From NCBI GenBank assembly GCA_037039925.1, contig JAXRKP010000256.1, positions 92,501-156,500 on the forward strand: a DNA stretch of 64,000 nucleotides, read 5' to 3'. Positions within the stretch are counted from its first letter, which is position 1. Each line of letters opens with the position of its first letter. Made by a program: the position numbers and the translations under genes. The notes under the pieces are model-generated. The model searched no databases and was not told the DNA's origin. It saw only the letters and a program-made list of their open reading frames with translations. This document shows positions 1-14,051 of the stretch, piece by piece. The stretch is from Doris montereyensis (Eukaryota > Mollusca > Gastropoda > Nudibranchia > Dorididae).

Positions 1-50
<50 letters not shown>
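1..50. repeat. (GA)n microsatellite at window edge
   Basis: Perfect AG dinucleotide run that continues off the left edge, followed by impure purine-rich sequence to about 150. Any open frame here is only a product of the repeat. Confidence 0.95.
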
Positions 51-53
<3 letters not shown>

Positions 54-210
54 AGATAGAGATGGACAGAGAGAGAGGAAGAGGAGGGAAGGAGGAGATA
101 GAGTGAGAAAGAGACGGACAGACAGACAAACGGGATGGAGAGAGAGGAAGAATTGCCAGTTGATGGACAATAAAGATTTTTATTTAGTATTAGAAGACAC
201 AAGATTTATT

Positions 211-638
211 TTTTTCTTTTGTACCCCCCCTTACCCCCTTTCTCCTAAATACAGATCTGTTTTTTCTTTGAACCTCCCCTTACCCCCCCTTTCTCCTAAA
301 TACAGATCTTTTTTTCTTTGTACCCCCTCACCCCCTTTCTCCTAAATACAGATCTGTTTTTTCTACGTACCCCTCACCCCCTTTCTCCTAAATACAGATC
401 TGTTTTTTCTTTGTACCCCCTCACCACTTTTCTCCTAAATAAAGATCTGTTTTTTTCTACGTACCCCCTCACCCCCTTTCTCCTAAATACAGATCTGTTT
501 TTCTTTGTACCCCCTCACCACTTTTCTCCTAAATAAAGATCTGTTTTTTCTACGTACCCCCTCACCCCCTTTCTCCTAAATACAGATCTGTTTTTCTACG
601 TACCCCCTCACCCCCTTCTCCTAAATACAGATCTGTTT
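211..638. repeat. Minisatellite, unit about 45-50 bp, about 9 copies
   Basis: Direct repeats of a pyrimidine-rich unit. Each holds a C-rich block (TACCCCCTCACCCCC) followed by CTCCTAAATACAGATCTG and a T run. Copies differ by small indels and a CTTTG/CTACG switch. Confidence 0.92.
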
Positions 639-758
639 TCCTAGTTGATCGTCATGATGTCATGTCTATTTAGAGTTTGTAGTACATGACGGAGTATACT
701 GGCCTGTGAAGGGGTGGACGAAAGTGTCGAAAGGAAGAAGGAAATTCAGATAACATGT

Positions 759-759
759 C

Positions 760-824
<65 letters not shown>

Positions 825-985
825 AGTATTATTTTATTATTATTAGTAGTAGTATTATTACATGTATTGTTATTACTATTATTATCATTATTATCATAAC
901 CTTCACTATTATCACCAACATTAGTTTATTGTTATTATTACTTGAATTATTATTATTACTATTATTATTATAATCATAATTATTA

Positions 986-1024
<39 letters not shown>

Positions 1025-1145
1025 TATTATTATCATCATTACTACTGCTGTTGTCATAATTATTATTTATTATAATTATTCTTCTTACTATTTTATTCCT
1101 ATTTTTCTTCTTCTTATTATTATTATAATTATAATTATTTTTAGT
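759..1145. repeat. (ATT)n microsatellite, degenerate
   Basis: A pure TTA tract of about 65 bases leads into imperfect ATT/ATC trinucleotides, with a second pure block near 990-1020. Confidence 0.92.
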
Positions 1146-1189
1146 GTGGTGTGTTGTGAGTTTGTCGTGTCTGTCTGTCTGTTAGTGGG

Positions 1190-1303
<114 letters not shown>

Positions 1304-1689
1304 GGTCAGAATGCGTGTTTTTGTGAGATTCTCATAACAGGGGGAGGAAAGTATTATAACACAATAGTGTCAGATCCATGATGTGCAAAGCAAAAGTGAA
1401 AGTACTGAAAGCAAGAACCTACTCAGAAATGTGTAATTGTGGAAACTAAAAGTGAGATAAGGGATGTCCTTCAATGAACAAAGTTTCGAAAAGTTTCGAT
1501 AACGATAACAAACACTGACTGGAATACATTCGATGTGGCATGTTGCAACATTGGCGAACTCCCTGATAGCGCCAATTACTACATTCTTTTCTGTCAACTG
1601 AAAACGTCTCAGTAGCAAAAAAACAATTACTCACTATCCAAATGACAAACCATCGATGACAGGCAATCTATGATCGATCCTTAAACATA

Positions 1690-3400
1690 AAGAAAAACAC
1701 GACGCCTTCACAAAAAAAGACATCCCGATGGTCAAAGAAACTAGTAAGAAGAGAAATAAGAAAAAGTAAACAAGAATATAGACGTAAGGTAGAAACATAT
1801 TTCCATAAAAACAATTCCCAGGAAACTCGGAAGTGAAGGGACTTAAAACACTTCTCGGCCTTAACAATAGTAAACAGTCATTATCAGTTGAAAATGAAAA
1901 AAGAATTCGCGAATCAGCTCAATAAAATGGAAACATTTTATGCACGCCTTGAAACAGATTTTAGAGATGAAACTACAATTTTAAAAGACAGATTAGAAGA
2001 CGAAGACGTGAAAACACCACAAGTTGCAGTCCGTCGACAGTTCGCCACCACATCAACCAAAAAAGGCGTGTGACCCTGATGGTTTAAAAAGTTTTGTTTT
2101 GAAACAATGCTCTCAACAGCTGTCACACTGTCAGAAGTTTGTACAAAAATATTTAACCTGTCCGTCGATTCTCACACGATTCCGCATGTCTGGAAATGTT
2201 TTGAGCTGATTCCCGTTCCGAAAAAGAATCAATGTCAAGGGATGAATGACTTCAGACCTGTAGCACTTACGTCACTTGTCATGAAATGCCTACGGGTACA
2301 AAGAATAATGTTAAGAGCTCAAAAAGAATACATAGTATCATTTCATGATCCATTTCAATTTGCCTTCAAATTAAACAGAGGAGCTGATGATGCTATTTTG
2401 TTATTTTTAGATAATATGTATTCACATTTGGACTCACCAAAGTGCTATTGTAGAGTCTTATTCGTTGAATTCTCTTCGGCATTCAACACGATCCAACTTC
2501 ACATCCTCATAGAAAAATTACAAGAAATGTCTATAAGTAACAAGACCATCTTATGAATCCTAGAATTTTAACATAACGCACTCACGACAACATCAGACAC
2601 CATGATTACAAACACGGGCGCTCCTCAAGCATGCGTACTTTCACCATTGCTGTTCACTTTATACAATAACGACTGTAGAATAGATAGAATGAACGTGATT
2701 TTAAAAAAAGTTGCCGATGACTCTACAATCCAAGGCCTTATTGAGTCATCAGACAAAGAATACAAAGATCAAATTGACTACTTTATTAATAAGTGCGAAG
2801 CTCATCATTTATCTCTTAACGTAAATAAGAAAAAAGAACTTATATATTGATTTCAGAAACAAGAAAGAAGCAATTACTACAATCTCAATAAAAGGAGAAG
2901 AAGTATAAATAGTTAGCGGCTATAAATATTTTGAAATACACATTGATAACAAATTGACATTGTCAGATCACTTTAACTCAACATTCAAAAAAGCAAATCA
3001 ACGTCTACACTTTGTGAGGAAACTCAATAGCCTAAACATCGATAACAAACTCCTTACACTATTTTATCAAACAATGATTGAGATTATATTATCTTGGTGC
3101 ATTACAGCATGGGGTGGCAATCTGAGAAAAGTGATGAAAAGAGACTGGATCGTGTTGTGAGTGCCGGAGAAAGAATGTGTGGAGATGACTTTCTGAAAAT
3201 CTCTCTCCTTCACAAAAAAGGTGTTTAAAAAGAAAATTAACTATATTTTGAAATACAGAGATCACCCATTCCAGAAACAAATATTATTTTCATCCAGGTC
3301 AGGGAGAGTACTTTTGAAAAAGTGTAGTCAGGAGAGCTATCGAAGGTCACTTTTACCACATTCTTTAAGATTTCTTTCCAATTCTTAACACAATATTTTG
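1690..3400 (+). mobile_element. Decayed non-LTR retrotransposon, reverse transcriptase region
   Basis: Translation in shifting plus frames gives a recognisable LINE reverse transcriptase. Blocks in order are a YRRKVETYF-type linker (about 1760-1800), DPDGLKSFVLKQC (about 2070), PHVWKCFELIPVPKK then NDFRPVALTSLVMKCL (about 2185-2290), FVEFSSAFNTIQ (about 2460-2500, the first catalytic Asp region), TGAPQACVLSPLLFTLY (about 2615-2665) and KKVADDST (about 2705), where the usual FADD has become VADD. A thumb-like LFYQTMIE...ITAWGGNL block follows to 3125. Several stops and frameshifts separate the blocks, so it is inactive. The motif style fits the jockey/CR1/Rex1 side of the non-LTR tree, but the clade is not certain. 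Confidence 0.88.
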
Positions 3401-3535
3401 GAGTATGTTTTAGTTATAAAATTTTACATAGCTATTCGCCTAGTGTGTCAAAATAAGCGATGTTCCTAGAACTAGAAGGCAACTAAAGTACTAGATCGAT
3501 GTGTAGAGGGAGAGACAAAGAGCGGGAGGGGTAAT

Positions 3536-4317
<782 letters not shown>

Positions 4318-4376
4318 CGAATGAAGACGATGTGCCTTTAAGAGGGCAATAAAGTTTTATTAAATCAAATTGAATG
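4318..4376 (+). mobile_element. Probable non-LTR element 3' terminus
   Basis: A short stretch holds AATAAAG, TTTATTAAA and a TTGAATGGAA end, the arrangement usual at the 3' end of CR1/L2-like LINEs with TTGAA-type tails. It may be the tail of the reverse transcriptase remnant at 1690-3400, which would then be interrupted by the microsatellite in its 3' UTR. That link is inferred from order and orientation only. Confidence 0.35.
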
Positions 4377-4645
4377 GAAATCTAGGTGCAGTACACATGC
4401 TGATGGGTTGAAGTTGAACACAAAGAACCTTGAACGTATTATGATACATTTACAACGGTAAACGTCATGGTCAATAAAACAAGAGCCTTTCCATCTACCT
4501 CAAACTACACACTACCCAGTACACGGACAAAGGGGTAGTAATAGTGTAGTGGTATCATGGTTGGGTCTAAAAGACGCTGTACAGTAAATTGACCACTGGC
4601 CGTACGTCCTTCAGCGCCTCAAGGATTTGGCATCATAATGAAAAA

Positions 4646-5025
4646 TGACGTCACAATGACGGTTTCAACCCCCCTCCTCCCCCACTAACCATCGTTGCAT
4701 CAACGGAAACACATGGCTGCGGCTGGAGTTTGGCGCGCAACTTTTTAGCTCGTTCAACACGAAGCTCCTCTCCTACATACTACATCTTCTAGTGTAGTAC
4801 ACTACATGTTCTACTAGACCAGAAGACCTGCGTTGTTAATGTTTGACAGAGAACTAAATCTACATACTGGACCACCCCTGCTAACAAAGACCAGAAATTG
4901 GTTAAGCTGTTCGCTTCTTGCTTCAAGATAACACATTTTCGGGAAGATCAACTAGATTAGCATTAGCCTGTAGATCTACATCAAAATTTACGAGGAATTA
5001 TTTGGAACAGACACAACTTTGTTTG
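4646..5025 (+). promoter_or_regulatory. Candidate promoter and 5' noncoding exon (upstream alternative)
   Basis: A perfect CRE palindrome TGACGTCA lies at 4646-4653 and an E2F-type TTTGGCGC at 4729-4736, in locally GC-richer sequence. About 300 bases later a strong splice donor, TTTG|GTGAGT, falls at 5026. Together this could be a transcription start with an untranslated first exon. No open frame supports coding. Which gene it serves is unknown; the ligase downstream is one option. Confidence 0.25.
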
Positions 5026-6480
5026 GTGAGTGTGCTAAACGTGACATGATTTAATTACTGGCACTATTAGTATGAGTGATGATAACATTATCTAGATACC
5101 TCTAGATCTATCTGGGACATACTTGCCCTAAAGTGACAGTATAGTGCCACTCTGTCGTGACGATAACCTTACGCTTACACTTACGTACACACATAATATT
5201 ATTGTTCTATGTCTGATTATATATATCAGTGTCGTGAACGGCATAGTCATGATAATGGATCTGGATTAATAGGTAGTCAAGTGTAATGCGGTGGTATCTC
5301 TGGTCTAGGCAAAAAGTGTTTTACACCTGTATTAATTAAACTCATCACAAAGAGATGACTGACGATGATATCAAACGATCGATGCTTTTGTATTAAATTG
5401 TAAGAAATCAAAGTCGATCGGTAGGCACGTGTTATCACTAAGGTAGAGGTTTTAAACACTTTCTTAAATAAATTATAAATTTTGGATTCTTCGCTCAACG
5501 GATCTATTTTTAATAATAAATTGTTAGTAATCTCATGTGAAGGCATTTTCTCTTCCTCCTTAGTCGTAAGCATTCATTTAGGTCTACAATCGAGGCATTA
5601 TCATTATTGTCCCATAAAGGTAAGATGGATATTGGGTCGTTCCTATCTAGATCCTTAATTTAAACACCAATGCTACAATGTATGTGTAGGTCCATGCCAT
5701 TTTGCAATTTTTATTATAAATAATCATGTAAATTGTTGTAATATATTCTATAATATCTGTGTGTTTGTATGAGTGTGTTGTTTTTTCTTTCCCGAAATTT
5801 TGTTGTGTCGGTAGCCTACGTTACCTCGGAGTTCTCAATGTGTGACATTTCATGTTTATTCTCATAATCGTGATTGTTTGATCATGCTCATCGTCTTAAT
5901 TGTGGTGGTTGTTATAATGTCATTTTATTGGACTAGGCCTGCATACAGAATGGGTTAAGAAAAATGAAATGATGATTACCAACACACAGAGGGTCGTTGA
6001 GAGGATTTTTGACCTCCCCCCCCCCCCCTAGTTCTCCAAATAATGAAATTCAAACTTTCAGCACTGTGTGTCATAAAGAAAGGACTCAGTAGGGCACAAA
6101 ATGAATCAATGAATTGTGATAGAAAACACGATTCCTACTTGACTTGATTATTGATGCTTTTCGGGATCTTTCATTCCAATGATCTGGCACAGGTACAAAT
6201 TCATAGAAATCTAGACTATTTAAAAAAAAAGAATTTCGTATACAAGTCTAGAAAATCACGTCTAATAGGCATTACATTTATTTCAGAGCCCTTTATATAA
6301 TCCATTGTTTGACCTAAAGCTCATGGTCCCCGGGGTACCGCCTCGGCTGACACCCCCATCCCCTTCGTCCTCTTATAGTGACTTCAATTTCCATGTTACA
6401 TAAAACCAGTACTATTGATTGTATTATGGTCTAGAGACCTGAACAATAAAATCAATGCCAACATTAGAAGGTAATTGGAG
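5026..6480. other. No gene recognised
   Basis: AT-rich unique sequence with a C homopolymer at about 6018-6027. No frame here resembles a known protein and no repeat structure is evident. Confidence 0.4.
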
Positions 6481-6876
6481 GCAACAGAAATGTGATCTTT
6501 GCGTTTGAAACGAATGCTGAGGGTATTATGGATGGCAAAGAAGACAAATTATCAGGTACATGTATTAGAACTATTACCGAAAGCTTAAGCCGAAAGGACA
6601 CTCATCACGAACATGAAAAAAAGCAGTCAGAAATCTTTGGGCCACGTGAAATGGAAAGGGTTTGAACATCTGATAACAGGGACATTTGGAAGGAAAAAGA
6701 AACATCGGATACCAATAATGTTAGAGTTGGACAACCTCACAACATGGCTGGGAAGTGGTAACAAGAAAAAGAATAATATCTATCATATTTACGCCACCAT
6801 CCTTGCAACAGATAATTGTGAATACTGGAGAGAAAAAGACAGGCAACGCCAGCCGGCAAGGCAAACAGTTCAATGA
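6480..6876 (+). mobile_element. LINE reverse transcriptase C-terminal fragment
   Basis: Plus-strand reading gives RLKRMLRVLWMAKKTNYQV (about 6506-6562) and then, in the frame from 6613, GHVKWKGFEHLITG ... NLTTWLGSG ... REKDRQ up to a stop at 6876. Known L1-like LINE proteins end with a similar order: arginine-rich RMLR..W..KKTN, a GHV..R..LEHL block, an L..WLG block and a final D/R-rich stretch. Stops interrupt the frame upstream, so this is a 5'-truncated decayed copy. Confidence 0.7.
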
Positions 6877-7065
6877 ATGAATCATTATATTTCTATTCTT
6901 CCTGACTTACCACTACTCCAATTAGTCCAATTCACTATTACATTACCGTATACGACGTTCGGGACTTCACTTACTACAAGTACTACCTGTTTATAATCCA
7001 ATATACTTCTACGACAACTCCAATTATTATTACTACTTGTATACCGCTGGTACTACTGCAGCGTG

Positions 7066-7372
7066 GGTGACCGGGTGGTTATGCTGACGGACTTACGATC
7101 ATGAAGTCCGGGTTCGATTCATAGCAAAGCTAGACCCGATGCGTACCGTGGAAACAAAACCACTTTTAACGAACATTACCCCACTTGACCCAGGTGCAAA
7201 TGGGTACAGATAGGCACTAACTTGGGAGTATAAACCTGCGTCAGACTAGCGTTCTGTCCACGAGGTGATTATAATCACCTGTTCCGTTTCACGCTACAGA
7301 AACCGGGTAAAAGTTCCGGCTCTGTGAACCGTAACGGCCTAGAGGGAACTTTACTAAATAATTACTAACACT
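7066..7372 (+). mobile_element. tRNA-derived SINE
   Basis: The head has a plausible A box (GTGGTTATGCTGACGG region, about 7076) and a clear B box GGGTTCGATTC near 7110-7120, correctly spaced for a pol III promoter. The roughly 230-base body does not fold as a tRNA. It ends in AACTTTACTAAATAATTAC, a plausible SINE/LINE tail. Confidence 0.7.
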
Positions 7373-7384
7373 AGCTCTGGTACT

Positions 7385-7462
7385 ACTTCAATTATATATA
7401 CTATGCGGATGCCTATTACTACTACTACTACTACTGTACTAGCCACTACTACTACTACACCA
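7385..7462. repeat. (TAC)n microsatellite
   Basis: Imperfect TAC/ACT trinucleotide repeats, best preserved at 7417-7462. Confidence 0.8.
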
Positions 7463-7809
7463 AATGTTGTCTACCATTGCTTTGCTTCTAACTACTGCCA
7501 GTGGTCTAGATCTACTTCTACAGTACCACAAACTAAATTAGTAGGCTAGAGAGTTCTACCTATATGTATTGTTTCTTCTTTCCTTTTAGTCTAACTTGAT
7601 GAGGCTACATACACTGAGCTCTGAAGAAGGCAATTCGAGTAGTGTTGTATCGCAATGTTTTAGTGTCAGTGTCATCCTCGGTGACGAAAGAAAACCCAAA
7701 AAGGAAAATTGATCCTTTTGTTACGCATAGAATCTACAACTAGAGTTTAGTCTTCAGTTCTAGAATAGAAGTAGATATACGGGTGTAATGTAATATAAAA
7801 CCCGGGCAC

Positions 7810-7810
<1 letters not shown>

Positions 7811-7853
<43 letters not shown>
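7811..7853. repeat. (CT)n microsatellite
   Basis: About 43 bases of CT dinucleotides followed by a short C run. Confidence 0.95.
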
Positions 7854-7859
<6 letters not shown>

Positions 7860-8255
7860 CCCCCCCCTCTCTCTCATGCATAACTAACACGACACTGTTT
7901 ATCGTATCATTATCGTAGTTCCTTGACTTTATTTAAGAAAAAAGATCTAGATCTAGAGAAATCTAGATTTATTGAGAGTGTAAGACATTAATTTAACGGA
8001 AATGATCAGTCCGCATGACATTATTGACATACAACACACTCTCCTTCCTTAACTTTTGCTAGATTCAGGTCAGACAAGAGCTGAAGGGTCTTCTTACAAT
8101 ATCTAGATCTACCTACACACCTTTTCATGGTGTAACACAACAATGCATAGATTCTACACATACACAGCACACACAGCGACACCAGCCACAGTTGGTTACC
8201 TCTTGGCTACACCAACCAGCCAAGGGGCGAGGTTTATTTTGCGACCTTGGTTTAT

Positions 8256-8282
8256 ACTTCCGGTAAAACGTCAGCCATCTTG
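8256..8282 (+). promoter_or_regulatory. Candidate TATA-less core promoter (ETS, CRE half-site, YY1)
   Basis: Three elements typical of constitutive animal promoters lie within 27 bases: ACTTCCGG (ETS, 8256-8263), ACGTCAG (CRE half-site, 8268-8274) and GCCATCTTG (YY1, complement CAAGATGGC, 8274-8282). About 100 bases downstream is a strong donor at 8381. The next good acceptor carrying a start codon is that of the E3 ligase at 14743, so I infer this is its promoter. Orientation and start site need transcript data. Confidence 0.45.
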
Positions 8283-8380
8283 TTTGTATTGGGTATTGTT
8301 TACACGCTAAAAGTTGAACATGTTTCGTGATATCTTTTGATGATATTCCGTTTTCATCGTCTTTTGTGTAACTTGCACAT
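8283..8380 (+). other. Candidate 5' noncoding exon of the E3 ligase gene
   Basis: This segment begins just after the YY1-type site and ends at a consensus donor, ACAT|GTGAGTATT (GT at 8381). It has no convincing coding frame. If spliced to the acceptor at 14743 it would form the 5' UTR, leaving a first intron of about 6.4 kb. Confidence 0.35.
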
Positions 8381-9954
8381 GTGAGTATTCGATAGAAGAA
8401 TTTAAACGGTCTGGAAGAAATTATACTTTGCGACAGTTGCCTCTACATATTCATGTCTCATGTATTTTTTTGTATCACAAAAAAAATAAAAAATTCACAT
8501 TGAAATATATTGAAATGATCAGTCAAATGGACAAGTATGTAAATCTATCAGTATCCTTCTTCTGATCTGATATGCAGTGTTGTAATTGTGAGTGATCATG
8601 CAGTGTGTTGTCCCTCATTATATTTGTTAGGTCTTGTTCTTAGTTAATAACTATTATAATTATTGTAAATATTAGCCTAATTGTAATATATTAGCGAGTA
8701 AAAAACATTAGACCCTGTGTAGAGATACAGTCACATGTAAATAGTTCGGATGTCTCGATAATCCAGACAGATGAGCTGGGACGGATTTTTTGCTTCTTTG
8801 AAGACGGAACTACAATTTCTACACTGATCCATGGGGCCCTACTCTCGCGAGAAGATTTCAGATTTAAAAATCGGAACCTTCTTTACGTCCTTTCAGATTT
8901 TAAGTCTGAAATCTACTACACATTCTTTGTGGAAATAGCCTTTCATGCAAATAATTTTTGGATAGAGTTAGACAATGTTGAGATGCTCTGACTTACCTCT
9001 TGCCTCTCTGCAGTCGTACGTTTCAGTTCTGAATGTGATCTGCGATCAGTGGTTTTTCATTCTTTCATTCCAGAAAAATCGAAGTTAAGTCATTTTACAT
9101 TTCCTACTGCGTTATGTGCGATTTATGTTATAGAAATAGATCTAGTCTTATGTGTGGGTTATTGTGATTTAATAGGCTGAGCTAGATCTTCTAGGTATCT
9201 AGACAAGATTAAGATCGGTCTGCTTGAGTTTGAGTGAAGTGACCTAGATTCTAGATCCAGATTTTTATTTTGTGGCTTGACAGCCCTAGGCCATAGCTTG
9301 GGTTAATATATCAGCATATAAATTGATCTAGATCTAGCTTGTTAACATATTAAAATTATTTCTTGCTCGAGCGTTCCAGACAAATTGAGATCTAGATATA
9401 ATGTAGATTCTAGTCAGATGGAGGGATCTTGAAAATAAGCGCATTGGTTTTTCTTATATTTAAATTCTAGACAGACAGGCTATTTTATGATAGATCTAGA
9501 TTCAATCTAATAAGATCTAGATATATTAGATCTAAGCCTAATTGTTATTAACATATTTAGAGGCATAGAAACTACCAGAGTAGACTTAGATTTCTAGGTC
9601 TAGAATTTGTGGCACCCATTTTATTCAATAACTTTAGTAAAGTTAGATTTCTAGATCTATTTCGTAGCCAGGTTAATAGAATCAGAATTGATTGATGATT
9701 TTGCTATAAGTGTTATAATAACAAGCAAATCTTCAAAACAACTAACTTTAGATCTAGGTTGAATGTAAGTTAGCTCCAGAATGTAGATACCTGGGCAATT
9801 TAACAAATTGGGAATGACATGTCAAAAGTTTAGGTTTAATGATCGGGATTCACCAATAGAAGATGTGATTGGTCTAGATCTAAGTTCTATGTCTAAGAAC
9901 AAATTCTGGCTGTCAACATAATATTGTAATGATGAATTCCTTTTTAGTTATATC
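8381..9954. other. Gene-free, AGATCTAG-enriched sequence (probable intron 1)
   Basis: No coding region is recognised. The words TCTAGATCTA and AGATCTAG recur many times, most densely at about 9120-9680, without forming a tandem array. Confidence 0.5.
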
Positions 9955-10287
9955 ATGAAGGTTGAGAAAGGTGACAATGCATGGTGCTGTTATTGTAAGT
10001 GTGAGATTAAATACGGTACAGGAGATGTCCAGCGTCTGAAAGTTTCACAATTCAGAGACTTTCACAGACCTTCCATTTCTCCGCATTTAGGCGGAATGCC
10101 GTCATTTTATCATTTGCCGAATTACCGACATTTTTCCACCAAATTAAAAAAAAATATTTTCGGACATTTGCGATTCGAATGGCAGAAATGACGAATATCG
10201 GAAGAAACAAGTTAAAAATTTTCAATTTCCGGCATTGGAACCTCCGTTTGAGATTGAGATTCAGGCATTGTTCCAGTCATCATATTT
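9955..10287 (+). mobile_element. hAT-like transposon fragment, copy A left part
   Basis: The frame at 9955 encodes WCCYCKCEIKYGTGD, which resembles the first half of a BED zinc finger at the N-terminus of hAT transposases. It is followed at about 10058-10190 by a segment that recurs at 25871-25982 (CAGACCTTCCATTTCT, TTTTATCATTTGCCGA, TTCGGACATTTGCGATT). The copy is interrupted at 10288 by another element and appears to resume at 12046. Confidence 0.55.
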
Positions 10288-12045
<1,758 letters not shown>

Positions 12046-12160
12046 TATTATGTAACAGTGTATGTTTTGTATAATATTGCATAACATTTGGTCCGGGAAA
12101 TTTTTTCAGGCAATTTTGTCAAGGGTGAATGGAAGGTCTGACTTTCAGTTTTTTTTTATC
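12046..12160 (+). mobile_element. hAT-like transposon fragment, copy A right part
   Basis: Closely matches 26421-26522, sharing TATTATGTAACAG, TTTTGTATAATATTGCATAA, CAGGCAATTTTGTCAAGGGT and TGGAAGGTCTG. It continues the repeat interrupted at 10287. Confidence 0.65.
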
Positions 12161-12414
12161 AGCCATTTACATCCCTGTGAGAGAGAGAGGAAGAAGGTAC
12201 TTATAATGAAGATAAAAGCACTTAACCGTCACTTCACATCGACACTCAGTGGACATTGGTGTATCCTGCACAGAAATTAGTTCTTAAAGTTAGATGCAAT
12301 TCATTCATGATCTTTTTCCATGTCATTGCAGTAACAGGGTTTGTAGGCATTTGAGGTCAGCCTGTCTGTTCTAGTTTGGGGTGAATTCTTTCCTCAATGT
12401 TGGGGTAGTCGGTT

Positions 12415-12546
12415 GGCGGGTGTTACTGGTAGGTCCTACTTCTTTCCTTTCACTCTTTTACTTATATCTTTTCATCTTGCTGTTTCCTTTTAATACATCC
12501 TGAGATCACTGCAAATGGTGGATACAGTAAATTCCAATTAAACACA
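12415..12546 (+). repeat. Dispersed repeat family B, copy 1
   Basis: Shares an ordered set of words with seven other places in the window: CTGGTAGGTCCTACTTCTTTC, a CACTCTTT stretch, ATCTTGCTGTTTCCT, CCTGAGATCACTGC and GGTGGA.ACxGxxTAA. No coding potential. The element class is unknown. Confidence 0.75.
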
Positions 12547-12589
12547 AATTCTCAACTCAGTTGGGGGGGGATAATTTACTTACTTACTG

Positions 12590-12850
12590 CCCATTAGGCC
12601 ATTGGCATGTAGGACAGCAATGAAGGACCTCCACCTCTCTCTTTTCATGGTAAGCGTCTTTATGGAATTCCAGGTTTCGCCCCAGTCTTTAACCTCTTTC
12701 TCTGCTGTTTACTCCATGTTGTCTTTGGCCTGCCACGTCTTCTTTTCCCTTCAGGGGTCCAATGTAGGGCAGTCTTTGTGATGCTCCCTTCTTCTTTTCT
12801 TAAAACATGCCCTATCCACCTCCATCTCCTTTTGAGAAGGATGTCTTGCA
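12590..12850 (-). mobile_element. LINE reverse transcriptase C-terminal fragment
   Basis: The complement encodes [38 protein letters not shown], then in a shifted frame [12 protein letters not shown] and RERWRSFIAVLHANG before a stop. This matches the usual end of many animal LINE ORFs: WIGHVLR, P.GKR.RGRPK.TW, then W..... LC..G. The 3' end carries a GTAAGTAAGTAA tail, a typical short-repeat LINE terminus. The element is heavily 5'-truncated at the hAT-like element beginning at 12852. Confidence 0.8.
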
Positions 12851-12851
12851 T

Positions 12852-14051
12852 CAGACCTGCCAAGTTTCCCGATTTTATCGGGAAATTCCCGATTTGGAAT
12901 CCCCATTCCTGACATCCCGATATGGGCGCAATTTTCCCGATATTTTGTTCTTGAGATCGAAAAATTATTTTGGTGACGAAAATTTTGAATTATAATTTGT
13001 ACTAAGCTCTACTAAGTATTAAGCTTATAATCATACTTGGTAGAAATAATCGAAGACAATGAAACCTTTTTGGTTCGATACTAAATATAAATAGTTTCAT
13101 TGATAGTAATCGTAGATTACATTCAGTGATTTTGAGTACTCTATATTCATTTATTAATGCTGTTTGGCTAGAAACTGCTTTCGCTTTTTGGTTTAAATTG
13201 TAATCATTTAAATACAGTCTATTATCATTCTTTCTCAGTTTGTCTCTTTCCTTTGTTTACGAAGCTGATAACTGACTCATATTGTTTTCTATATCTAGCG
13301 CGCTTAATTGATTATGTCGGTTTTTCTTGAATCTTACCTGGATTCTGTTTTTGATTAGTTTTACCTTCGTTTTGGGTTTATTCAATCCTGATTTATTAAT
13401 TAATTTACTGCAGTTTTTATAATTTACCGTGTCTAAAATTGGAATACTTAGATCTAGATAATATAAACGTTTTATCTCGAATTTCGAATTGGGCATGGAT
13501 CGATTTCTGAAAAAAGGCCTTTGGAAAAAGAACATTCAGAAGATGTGGAACCTACCTCTAGATCTAGTTGTAATACTGATAGTTCTCAACCAAACAAAAA
13601 ACCTAAACCAAGTGTTAAATTTCGGGAGGAATATAGGAAGGCCATGTATTAAACCTTCTGTGAAAGGGGAGAGCTTTGCACATTGTGTACTTTGTGGTTT
13701 AAATGTTAGCATTGCCAGTGGTGGGAAGGATGACATCAGAAACATGTGAAAACTGCAAAGCATGCTACTGCAGTTAAGGACAGTCTATCGAGTAGGAATA
13801 TCAGTGGCTTCATGAGCAAAGACAGAGATTGCTCTGTGATTAGGGCAGAGGTTTTATGTACGATTTATTTTTGAGAAAAACTTGCATCTCGGTTAGTAAT
13901 CAGTTCAGGACTTTAGCTTGTGGTCGCACAAAAACAACTGCGATAGCTTAGAGGGTGCCCGTCCGTTATTACAAATGTGAATCGATCGACATGTCACGAT
14001 TCAAAGATATTCCTTTTCCCTATTTTGTCCCTGAGAAAGTTGGCAGGTCTG
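12852..14051 (+). mobile_element. hAT-like DNA transposon, CAGACCTGCCAA family, copy 1
   Basis: Terminal inverted repeats CAGACCTGCCAA (12852) and TTGGCAGGTCTG (ending 14051) bound 1200 bases. The flanks TTGCAT/TTGCAT form a perfect 6-bp duplication. Inside, MDRFLKKG at 13495 resembles a transposase start. At about 13650-13870 the sequence encodes GESFAHCVLCGLNVSIASGG, KTAKHATAVKDSLSSRNISG and CSVIRAE in one frame broken by a stop; this is the BED-finger N-terminus seen in one class of hAT transposases. The catalytic core is missing, so the copy is internally deleted and non-autonomous. A relative lies at 24030-25169. Confidence 0.8.

Noticed and set aside
7066..7125. tRNA genes at the SINE heads (also 34013, 40325, 54793, 63676)
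   Set aside because: A and B boxes are present but no cloverleaf closes with an acceptor stem, and each continues into a shared SINE body or lacks a B box.
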